From NCBI GenBank assembly GCA_958295665.1, contig OY282558.1:463238995-463302994 (forward strand): a stretch of DNA of 64,000 bases, given 5' to 3'. Positions 37,351-48,500 of the stretch are shown here, piece after piece. The position numbers and the translations under genes are program-made. Under the pieces are notes generated by a model that saw nothing but the letters and a program-made list of their open reading frames with translations, was not told the origin of the DNA and did no database searches. Within the stretch, counting starts at the first letter, position 1; every line of letters begins with the position of its first letter. Source of the DNA: Tipula vernalis. Taxonomy: Eukaryota; Arthropoda; Insecta; Diptera; Tipulidae.

Positions 37351-38050
37351 TCCTTTAAATATGCACCGGTAGTGCATTAGTGTCAGCTATTTAAATACGA
37401 GTAAGTTTTATTTTAGGGTGAGAGGAAGCACAGCAATGATTTAATTTATATACTTGTGAATTTGGGAATTTTGTGTCTATCTACACACATTTCCAAATTC
37501 ATATACCTGTATCTATATTTGTATTTGTAATTACAGGTATGTAAAGAGAGATCCTAAACTTAAATTTAATCATTTTTAGTTCGGCTTATTAAGTATTACT
37601 TAAAATAACTCATTAATTTGGTTTTAATTTTCAGATATAAATGAGAAACCGGACTAACCTCGCAGAACTTCAAGTATCCACCGGACAAGTACAGTTTTCG
37701 GTTTTGTTTTATATAAGCGGTGGGCCCCAATTAAGCAACCGTTCAATCTTTTAACTTCAAATTAATCAAAAGTGAATACAAAAAAATTTTAGTTCTTTGC
37801 TATTAGCGGCATAATGAAACATTGCAAAGGATTTCACTATTCACGCGTACCCTCTTATAATATTAATAATATTAAGCAGAATATTTTGAAATGTCGTTCA
37901 AATACTCGTACTCCTTCATATAATAAATTTTCCTTTCGTTTTGTTTAAATTTTCACTAAATTACGATCCGAAAAATTGTAATTTTCCCAATAATATACAT
38001 ATATCTGCTGATTTTTAATTTGATTAAAAAAAAATGCTTTTATTACGAAC

Positions 38051-38054
<4 letters not shown>

Positions 38055-38099
<45 letters not shown>

Positions 38100-38278
38100 T
38101 GCAATCTTTTCTGAGGCTCAAGGCACTCCCAACTCTTTCGCAGTTAATTTTACCGTCCTACTTTACGCAGTATTAGCCAAATCGAGGACGTACGGCTATA
38201 GACCCGCTTTGTATAAACCACCTGCACATTGCATTGCTTCATGCCAACCTATAGTGCTGACAACCAGGTTAGTAGTAG
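38055..38278 (-). mobile_element. Retroposed insert with poly(A) tail and target-site duplication
   Basis: A 39-base T run (38055-38093) marks the poly(A) end of a minus-strand insert. The 11-bp sequence TACGAACCAGG lies directly before the T run (38044-38054) and again just beyond the other end (38279-38289), as expected for LINE-mediated insertion. The body, about 185 bp, is far richer in GC than its surroundings. It could be a SINE, a 5'-truncated LINE tail or a processed copy of an mRNA end: the minus strand reads VKLTAKELGVP, a stop, then ASEKIAEF, but no parent gene was identified. Confidence 0.65.
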
Positions 38279-39892
38279 TACGAACCAGGTTAGTTTTCAA
38301 AACATCAATACTTTTAATTCGCGTTAAATTTAGAACAAACCATAAAAAAATCAATGTCTTTGCACTTTTACAGTTTTGCGGAAAACAAACATTACCTATG
38401 AAATTTATTTATTTCAAAATATGCTAATAATCCAATTTTCGCATTTTGACATAAAGTTGCCATAAAAAAATAAAAATAAAATTCCTTCGAATATTATAAA
38501 TTAGAAAATTGACATTTTTGCTGTAGGTATTATTATTATTATTATTACCAATCGAATTACTATAATTCGATCAGCTAAAATTTTATTCATCTAGCAAATT
38601 TTGTTGTTGGTGCTAAAATTGCAACTGGTATCGGATAAATTTTACAAATATGTATAAAGGTATAGTGAGCAATATAATGCATTTTAACACTGTTCCACAC
38701 TCCAAACAGGTCACATTCGCCGTTTTCAATTTTTTTGTTTATTTTTAAATTTTCACAAATTTCCCTCTTGAATAGAAAATTGAAAGAAAAATCCTTTTGT
38801 TGTATTCTGTATGTATTTCCTTTTTTTATATTTTTTATTATGTTCTATCTGCAATATGCAGTAATTTTAAAATTATTGTGACGCTCGATTTAACCACAAA
38901 TGTTCTTGAAGCACTAGAACATTTTGTTTGTGCTTTTTTCTCGGTTCATTTTTACAGAATGGGATTTTTGTCACAAAATACAAAGAAAAAACAAAAAAAA
39001 AATCGACTGAAATTTCACGTCATGCATAGAATCACGTAAGTTTTTGAAGTAAAATTCAATTTTGTAGATTTTCTTATAATATGGTGTTACAAAAGCATGA
39101 AGCAAGGAATATATAAGATGAACTTACTGCGAAAGAAGAAAATTACGCGATGGAAAAAATTCCTAACAATAAAAAGTTCGTTTTTATTAAATAGTTAATA
39201 GTGGGGAATGGGGCGGTATATATTGTTGTAAGTTCTCTTATGCTTTTGGTATAGGTATAATAAAAACACAAAACGTAAAATTGTTTTCGTTGGCAAAAGT
39301 GCTTTATTGTCTACAGTCTATAAGGGTGAGGTGTCGAGAACAATTATGATATTATTTCGAAAACCACGATGCTTTTAGCAAAATTGCATCCTGTAATATA
39401 TTTTTTAAGAAACACTTAAGGCTATTTAAAAAACAAACTGGAAATTTAATTTAAATTTTCCACTTCAGCATTTCTTTGACTAATTTGCTGATGAAAGGAA
39501 GAATTAAATTAAAAAGCAAATTAAACCTTTATTGTTTTAATGTTTTTAGTATTTAATTTTGGTTATAAGGCAATTGTATAATGTTGCGCAATTTATAGTG
39601 GTTGCATAATGTGATTTTTAGTTTAATACTTTTAGTTTACTAAAGAAAAATTAGTGTGATTTTGGTTTGACGACATTGAACTATTATTTTATATGCCCTT
39701 GACAGTATTGGCGATTGATTATTTTTTACGCTCACACAAATTAAAAATTATGGTACACAAATAATTTTATTTTATTTAATCACATGACATAATAATAAAA
39801 ATAATATTTAAAAAAAATATTATAAGGTATGTTATAAACAAATAAATTTTATTAAGTTAATATTTTTTATTAGGTTACTTTTGCGGAACTTA

Positions 39893-40040
39893 AACATTAA
39901 TGGACGAAGGAAGGTTTAAGCGCTATGGAGGATGATTCTGAGGCATCTAAAGAATATAATATAAAAATAAATATCCCCAAAGTTAAAAATATTACTTTGG
40001 GGTGGTCCAAACTATTTTATATAGGAGGATTTAAATAGTA
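39893..40040 (-). repeat. Dispersed repeat with internal hairpin, copy B
   Basis: Its reverse complement matches 29680-29835: ATTTAAATCCTCCTATATAA, CCACCCCAAAGTA, AACTTTGGGGATAT and ATCATCCTCCAT in the same order. CCCCAAAGT...ACTTTGGGG forms a 9-bp stem with an 11-base loop. No coding sense found. Confidence 0.65.
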
Positions 40041-40339
40041 ATTTAATCTGAACGGAAATTTTTAGCTTGAAAAGCGTTGAAGAAACAAAATACAGCTAGA
40101 TAATAGTTTTATCAAAATAGGTATATTCCAATTCACAAAAATTTAACTTTGTGCATATATAATGATTTAGTTTGATTGAAAATGATGGTCACTCACTTTC
40201 CCACCGAAAATTGATATAATGGTTTTTCGCCAGAAAATTAAGACAAAAATTATAAATAAGCCTCGAGACATCATTTTAATGAAAGAAACAGCTCTCACAG
40301 ATGTCCTTTGTGGTTTATGAATACCCTGTTTCGGATAGG

Positions 40340-40343
<4 letters not shown>

Positions 40344-40425
<82 letters not shown>
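40344..40425. repeat. (TA)n microsatellite
   Basis: Around 40 TA units, starting after GGTATATGTATATA. Confidence 0.95.
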
Positions 40426-40429
<4 letters not shown>

Positions 40430-42118
40430 GTGGTAGCATACCATTATATCAAAATTATTCTGGGAACTCTAATATAGAATTGGTTTCGTACATTCTACGA
40501 AAAACTGATCAAAATTATTGTATTACTTACCGTTTAATTGTGATTGGAATTATGTTGTCCCTACAAAAATTGGCCATGCAAACAGACAAATAAAACAAAT
40601 AATAATTTACAATATTTCAAATCATTTTTATTTTTTATTTTCTTGTCTCATTAATAGTTAATTGTTCATTAAATTTTAATATAATTTTTGTTTTCTATAA
40701 ATTATGTTTTGTTGTTTGTTGTTGTTTTATGTATATATAATTGTACAAATTATAAAGAAATCAAAAAGGAAATTTTCAAATCCTTCGCCGTTTTAATAAC
40801 TTTTATACAATTTTAATTAAATTAAATTCTTTTTATTTCTTGTTGTTGTTTTTTTAAAAGCTCTTAATCAAGTTTTATTTTATTTTTTTAATTAATTAAT
40901 TAAATTTGTTCATTCATATAATATGTATTTCTTTTAATGGTAAATGAATATAATTTATATTAAATTATTTGTTTCTAATTTTGTTTTGTTTTAGAGTTTT
41001 AGTTATTTGTTATAATAAAGAGGACAGTATGAACTGACATACTGTGCATATACAAATTTTTATTTATTTGCAATATTTATTTTTAAAATAATTATTTATT
41101 TATACATTTTGTTAGTTGTTTTATTTTTTACATTTGTTTAGGAAGACTTAATAATTGATTGCAAATACATTTATTTGTTTTATAAAAATTATTTACTTTT
41201 TTTATTGTTATAATAATTTCTGTTATAAAGCTGTGCTGATATTTCTTTATTTTAATATTTATTTAGTATTATTTTGTATTTATAACGCAAATAAATAAAA
41301 AAAAATGTTATTAATTTATAAAAAACCAATCGTATTTCAGCACTCAGACAAATAAAACTTTATTTTTATTTCTCTTTACTGCCATTGAGATTGTCAACCA
41401 AAATAGAAATCACTATTCAAACCGAATCTAAATGATAATAAAGCAAAAAAAGAAAAAAACAATTGTTATTTGGAAAAAGCATCTAAAAAAGCACAAGTAA
41501 TAAAAACAAAAAACAATATGCAAATATGAATCGAGAACGACAACAGTTCTGGGAAAATACATAAAATTCATGTTATCAGATGGAATAGTACAGTATACAT
41601 ACATACATATTCACGAATGAACGATAAAAAAAAATTGTATGTAGCAAGTATGTATATACAGTACTGAGAAACTGACACAGGGAAAATGCAAACAACAACT
41701 AAAAAATAACCATACTGAGCAAAAAAACATGTAGAGTGAAAACATAACGAGTTATTTAAACCAGCGAGCATTGGATTGCTCTTGATTTTTTTTGTTACTT
41801 CGTTTAAAGTGGATGTACTCGAAAGTAACAGTTCAATTGGATTTGTTTTATTTTTGCATAGGCAGATTTTTGTGTCACTAGATGTCTGATAAAAGGATGT
41901 ATACATATTCGTTTAATGAAGTTTTAATTTTTGTTTGATGTATTTGGTGGCACTCTAGAACATGAAACAAAATTTGCACAATTTGTAGATTTTCTTGTAA
42001 AAATATTGGATTATTTTTGATAATAGCCAAGTCAAGTCACTCGACTCGAAAATCAAAATTTATGTAAACAATATTAATATTCAGAGTTTTAAACATCCAG
42101 AGGTTTGAGTTACTTGAA
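40426..42118. other. AT-rich non-coding DNA
   Basis: Dominated by TTTATTT/AAATAAA runs; no motif, splice-bounded exon or repeat family recognised. Confidence 0.4.
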
Positions 42119-42192
42119 CTCTATTAACGTTATCAACCGGATAATCTTTATCAGTCAATAAACGTAAAGATCATCCGGTTGACAACATAGAG
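42119..42192. ncRNA. Pre-miRNA-sized hairpin, function unproven
   Basis: Arms CTCTAT + GTTATCAACCGGATAATCTTTA and TAAAGATCATCCGGTTGACAAC + ATAGAG pair over 28 positions, with a four-base bulge, two A-C mismatches and a 14-base loop. Total length is 74 nt, in the range of insect pre-miRNAs. The hairpin stands alone in AT-rich DNA. It could equally be a tiny palindromic MITE; nothing shows that it is transcribed. Confidence 0.35.
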
Positions 42193-45100
42193 CTGGAAAA
42201 CTAAATAATTTTTACTTTATTAATTTTTTTGTTGAATGTTAATTAATTCATGTAATATCTAATATGATACCGGTGGTTAGACAATTTTAATTGTGTTTCG
42301 ATTAACACTAGAAGTATATTAGTATTTACGAACAGTAATTCAACGAAACCGACTAATAGACAGAATTCTATTTATTTAATTATATGATTTTAATATGTTC
42401 CGAAGATTGTAAGAGAATTCAATCCAGTTTCGAACTGATGAGCTTATGATTATGAAAAAAATCAATCTTCTCATCAGGCCGCGACGACTGGACTGATTAT
42501 ACCACAATTTATAACCACATACCTCAAATGTCGTTTTACATGCGGAATGCGAGAGAAAATCCGTTATTTTGTTTTCGAAATATTCCCTACAGCTCACAGT
42601 TGACTGTAGTTATATCTGAATCACGTATTACGTATCAGGCTTAATTGATTTTTCGAATAAACAATTAAGATTGATTGACTGTAATTATGATTTGATTTAT
42701 TTTTTCGTTTAGAGAAATTTTACTTTACTCAAACAAAGTTATAAAAAACCAAAACCAAAATAAAAACGAACATTAACATCGGAAAGTAGACCAAATTTCC
42801 CTCAATTAAAAAAAAACATAAATTTGTAATCTGACATTTCACCATGAAGTATTTTTGGAAATCTTTTAGAGGTGCAATTTTTTTTGCCGAACTATATAAT
42901 GAATATTAAAACTTGACGGTTATTTGGTGTGACAAACGCTACGATGAAGAAAATTTCCGGAGGTAAATAAGTAGTAATTATGCTATGAGGCACATTCCAC
43001 ACGGACTCTAGTGCAAGTATGTCCGACCAGTTGAAGAATGCTATCACCATATCAAGTGTTTAGCTCTCTGATGCTTAGCGGTACACTGCTGGATTTTAGC
43101 TGTTATTACTTTTGAATTAAACTTAATTTTCTAATGCCGAGGTAGATAAGTTTGTTAAAATTATGTAAAATTTGGTTTCGTTTCAGCACTCGATATTTAC
43201 GTTAGAAATATTTACTCATTACTTAAAAAAACAAGTTTAATTTTTAATAAAAGCTTTGCATTATAAATTATTTAATACAAGTTATTATCACATTGTACAG
43301 TAATGATTGCATTAAAATGAATTTTAACGCAATTATGAAGATTTATAAAGCAGTATTTGCATTAAAAAATATTTTCAATAAAACTATTAAACATTTTAAA
43401 GCAACCTGCTCAAATTGAAAAATTACACCAACATAAAATTCGCTAAAATAAGCGGACTTAAATGTACATATGAATAATAAATTCATGTACGTATTTTGCT
43501 TTACTGATATAAAATTCGCTAAATCAAACCGACTAAATGACAAATAAAATAATTGGGTTTTCTGAATTCGGAAATGTCTATTATGTTAAATGTAAGCCTT
43601 TCAGTTCTTAATTTATTACCTTAGGCGACTACAAAGTGAAGTAGCCGGCCAATTGAAAGATCAATGTTTGGTTTTCTAAAGTAAACTGCTCTTTTCTACT
43701 GAGATTTCGGCCCTCAAGGCAGCACCAAAAACAAAGACCAAATGATGAAACCGCCAAAAAAAAGGAGCTAAACTTACGCAACTTTTAATGCAACTTGCTT
43801 TAAAATTTAATACTTTTAAAATATTTTATTAATGCAGTCTTTGATAAATTTTAATACAGTTGATTGACGGTTCTTCTACAACTTCGTTTTCATTCTAATG
43901 GAATGTTGCACTAAAATTTAATGTAATTGCTGTACTAGAAATTATTGCAAATTTTATTAAATACGTTTTAATGCAAGCTTTGTTTTATTTTGTAATACAA
44001 ACTTCCACTTAACCTATATATAATGCAATTTTCATTATATAAGCAATATTTTTATAGTGATTCCAGTTTTTTGCTCCACTAGATATAAAGGAAAGGGCCC
44101 GTTCTACATTCGTCTTGTGTCTAAAAGGCCTAAAACGTATTGGCATATTTTTAAAAGTCCACAATAATGTTCAATAGTTTACGGACGTCTGAAATATTCC
44201 GACAGTAAATTATCCCATCCCGTCTTATTGGAAGTGGTAAAAATGATTATTTTTCTGGTTCCTTCGGCATGTTGCATTGCTGCAACTAAATTTAGTGATC
44301 TGATTGAATATAACGCAGAAACCAGGACCATGTAAAAAAAAATTCCGAACGTCCGCAGAAGTATAAACCCCAGAACATATTCGGGCAAACCAGAATGCCT
44401 GGTAACCCTTTGGTAGGCAATGCTAAGAATTGATTTTTACAGATTTCACCTTACGAGAAATATGAATGTTTGACTTACATATATATGTATGATGACTTTC
44501 TTGAATATGAGAAACTTCCCAAACAGATATTTCTCAAAATTTAGTGGTTTGTGAATTTTTGAATTTGTTTTTTTCGAAGGTGCCTTGAATAATGTTTTGC
44601 TGAATTTTGCAAAACTCCTGGTTGAGAAAATTTATTTTGGGGCAGTACGACAAATTTTTCTAACATTTCCTTGATCCTTTAAGCTAGTTCCACCAATTTA
44701 AAAAAAAAAAATTCAATTGGAAAATAACATTTTTCTAAATTCCTCGGCAATTATTTTTTTGGTACACCAAATAATCCTACTGTTCTGTAGTTAAAAACTT
44801 TTATTTTACCCAGGGGCTGAATACAAAATAAAATATTAGATAATCTTAAAATACATATGTGATTCTATAAAATTAGTTCGAAAATTATATTGCAGTTCAA
44901 TTTACTGTGTACCGAAGACCCAAACTTATTTGCTACATGTTTTGGCTATAAATAAAATAAAAATTTCAACCAAAAGTATTTGAATAACAATATTGATATG
45001 TTCATTAAGGAATTATAATAATTTATTTATAATTATTACACTTTGTTATATACTTAACCTAACGCTAAAAGTAAAAATAATTTATTCACTAATTATTGTA

Positions 45101-47539
45101 AACTTTATCTATTCCGTAGTTTATGGCTATTTATATATTTACAAGAGTATTTTGTCTCATCCTATAAAAAAAAATTAAATTTAAACAAATTGAAATAAAA
45201 AACAAAAAACTTATAAACATTTGGTTTTCCGTTTGTGCATATTTGCTCTTGTTCCGTGCAATTAAACCTATATAATTTTATACAGAGACAAAATATAAAT
45301 TTAATTACAGTCTATAAAGTATTTTACTAATTTATATTTAACATTTAACACGTATTTTCTTTATATTTATTTAATTTTTTTTGTCTCTCTTGTTTTCTAT
45401 TTTATAAATTTAAATTTTTCCATATAAATTTAAATTAATTATAAATTATCATTTTTATTTATGTTTATTTACCATGAAAGCTAAAAAAATAAGCGTTATT
45501 TCATAATTTATATAAATTAATATTTATTTATTTTATACCAACACTTTTTTATTTATTTTTTTTTTTTTTTGGAAAATAAAAATAAATGTAATTTTATTTT
45601 TCAATTAAGTTGTTTTTTTATTTATCTATTTATTTATATAGAAATTTATGTTTGTTTGCATTATATATCGTAGAGATATATATATTTTTTGTAATTATTT
45701 ATTTACAATTTTATTACGCAAAAAAAAATAAAAAAAATTCGAATTTTGTAAAGGTTTATTCAACAAAAAAAATGTAATCATAATTAAATTATATAATTTG
45801 GTATTATTGTACAATTTTATTTATTTATTTGTTATATGAATTTATAGACCTATTTATTTTGTTTGTTAATGTTTTGTATAATTAAACTATAATAAATTAT
45901 TATTTCAACTAACTTATAATTTTGAAACCAAATTATTAATTATTATTTATTCAAAAAATAAAATTGGAATTGGGAATTAAACAAATAAATTAATAATTTA
46001 TATGATTATCCGATTTTATTATTTTGTGTATTGTTCTCTTTTGGTTAACTTGCTTTTGTTTATGAGCTTTGTAATATTTGTACTTCCTGACCAAACGTCA
46101 CAGTGGTTAAAGCTGCGGCGCTTGAATTGGATTCGAATGCCGATAAGGCGGAATGGAAAAGGAATTTTTTATCATCTGTTTAGTTCAGAATTCTTGGGTC
46201 GAACCAGCTTTCACGTCAACACCATAGAGTCATGATATTACTACAGGCTGGTATGAAGACCTATAGCCTTTCGCTCTTGATTTGGTTTCTACATAAGGTA
46301 AGGCGTAAAAGCGAGCTGCGAAAGAATTGGAAGTGTCTTAAGCCCCAAAAAAAATTGCAAAGATGAACTAGCTGGAATACTGGGCATTAATTGGGACAAA
46401 AACATAAACCTAACTTTTATAAGCCGGTTAAGAATCGGTAAATTGATAAAGGTTCCCATTTTCTCATTTTCCCTAACTCTATTCAGAGTTGATTTCGATT
46501 AAGTAAAAATCTGGTTGATTCCTTAGCGAACCGTAGAAAATAGTGAACGACTTCATTCCCGGCCGCTTCTGACCATTTTCATCATCTAGGAAAATCAGCC
46601 TTTATAGCGACTAAAAGTTTACCAGTCCAACTAGAGATATTTTTTCTGTATAAAGTGAAAGATTGGCTTAGAAACCAATTTTCCGACTGTATTTAACATC
46701 TGTATGTACAATAAAGAATAATAATGCAATTTAGTTGCTCTGCACGTTATATTAATTCTTAAATGTGCTTACGAATTAGAAAAGGCTCCACTAAGTATTC
46801 ACGAACTTAAAACAAAATCATAGAACAATGCAAAATTAATCATACCTTTATATTAAAAATTTAATCTATAAAATAAAATCAATCCCAAAGGTTTATTAAC
46901 TCTATACCAAAATTATCGGTTTATATTTGTAATTAAAATAATAATAATAAAACTGAATAATCATTGCTAAAACTATAAAATATTAATGAAAATTAACCAA
47001 AACATTACTATTAATTAATGTACTGAGGTGAGAAACATACCCATTTTATTAATATCCGACTGTCATGATGATTCATCATGTTCCCTTATATATTTATTTT
47101 TAGCTATATACGTCCATTACATACAATTATTTACAATATTATAATAAAAATAATTGTTTGGTGTTATTTAGTGAAATTTAATTTTAATTAATGTTAATAG
47201 TTTTAATTTTCCTCTTTTTTTGTTCAAAGCTATATTTTTATGTTTGATAATTTATTATTTAATTTATCTATTTTTTTTATTTATATTTAAATTTTTATTT
47301 TAATGTGATATATTAAAATAAATTAACACCAAATGAATGTTATAAATAAAAAAATATATTTATATTAAATAACATAATATTTTATTTAAATAAATTTATT
47401 ATTTGTTTTTATTTTATGTGTTTCGTATAGCAGTTTTGATATTGGAATCTGATAATAACTTGTTAGGGAATTAAAAAGGGTATATGGATAGTAAAAGATA
47501 TTATGGGTTGTATTAGGTAAGTTTGCAGACTCCAAATTA
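42193..47539. other. AT-rich non-coding DNA
   Basis: Mostly A/T runs. It contains a repeat copy at 43330-43605 listed separately. 46080-46400 is somewhat richer in GC and has a 77-codon plus-strand frame with no recognisable motif. No gene supported. Confidence 0.4.
43330..43605 (+). repeat. Diverged dispersed repeat, copy 2
   Basis: Matches 29222-29545 in the same orientation over two blocks: GGTATTTGCATTAAAA followed by CATTTTAAAGCAACC, and about 170 bp later an AATAATTG...CCGAATTCG block. The element contains ATAAAATTCGCTAAA twice, about 75 bp apart (43434 and 43509). Confidence 0.5.
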
Positions 47540-48500
47540 TTTTCCAAATCTCATAAAGTTTACGAGTTTAGTTGCGATTGATTTGAATGTTGAGTCGGTT
47601 TATTTTGCGGGTTGAGTTGGTGTTGGGTAAGAGATTAGTGAGCAAATCTACTGGGAAGTTATTTCTTGGTTGAATTGAGATCTGAATTAGAGTTAACTCC
47701 AGATGATTTCAGATGTGTTCTTGTAAGCAAGATATTTTTCAGAAGATGTCGACTGTGGGAGTTGTGTTGGGCATTAAGTTTAGGACTGGTTTAAGAATAA
47801 TTTAGAGTTGAACATTGAGTTTCGGGTTTAATTGTGTTGGGGTTGGATTGTGCTTTAGTATTCAGTCGTTCAGTCGGCGATTTATTTGAGAGTTGCATTA
47901 AAATTTGAGTTGGAAATTAGTTTGAACTGTTCTGAGTTGAGTTTAAGTGCAATGTTGAGTTGAAGTTGAGTGATTAGGTTTAGTTGGGAATTTATTTGGA
48001 AGTTGAGTCGATTGTTGAGTTTGAAGTTAAATTATTGTTGAGTGAGGGATTCGATTGCCAACCGGTTTTAGGTCGAGTTAAGGATTTAGTTGAAAGTTAA
48101 ATTGAGTTGAGGTTTGAGCCGAGTTGATAGACACATGTAGTTTTCAATTCTTGTTGATTTCAATATTTAGTAGGCCTTTTTGAGTAGAGGGTTTAAATTT
48201 GGTTCAAATAGGGTTGAATTAAAGTTGAGTTGAAGTTGATGTAGCTTTAATTGGGGTTGAGTAAGAGGTTCAGTTGGGTAGTTAGGAGTCTAGTTTTGGA
48301 TTAAGGTCAGCGTTGATGGTTCGGTTGGTAGTTTGTTTGGTGACTGCATTGGAGACTGCACTGCGATTGAATTGAAAGTGCAGTTAGAGATTAAGTTCAA
48401 GGTTGAGTTGGAGATTGTATTGTGGTTGAGTAAGAAAGTACCGGGTTCAGTTAAGGATTGGTTTGAGAGTTAAGCTGGAAATTAGATTGAGTTGACTTGA
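47540..48500 (+). repeat. Degenerate GTTGAGTT-rich tract
   Basis: Close to a kilobase in which GTTGAGTT, GAGTTGA and close variants recur dozens of times without a fixed period (for example TGAGTTGAGTTTAAGTGC, GTTGAGTTGAAGTTGAGTGA). The plus strand is markedly G- and T-rich and C-poor, unlike the DNA on either side. It looks like a decayed short-motif satellite. No reading frame of note on either strand. Confidence 0.7.

Noticed and set aside
37220..37720. Possible LTR (TGTTCTGGG start, TATA-like motif)
   Set aside because: No matching second copy, no terminal CA with flanking duplication and no primer-binding site could be identified.
38020..38427. 135-codon plus-strand frame with a Phe run
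   Set aside because: The Phe run is the complement of a poly(A) tail; the frame crosses the insert boundary and both target duplications.
40190..40345. Minus-strand MMSRGLFIIFVLIFW, signal-peptide-like, ending at a GTGAGT donor
   Set aside because: No supporting acceptor or conserved residues, and the hydrophobic run is expected by chance in AT-rich DNA. Considered as a Gfrl exon but nothing supports it.
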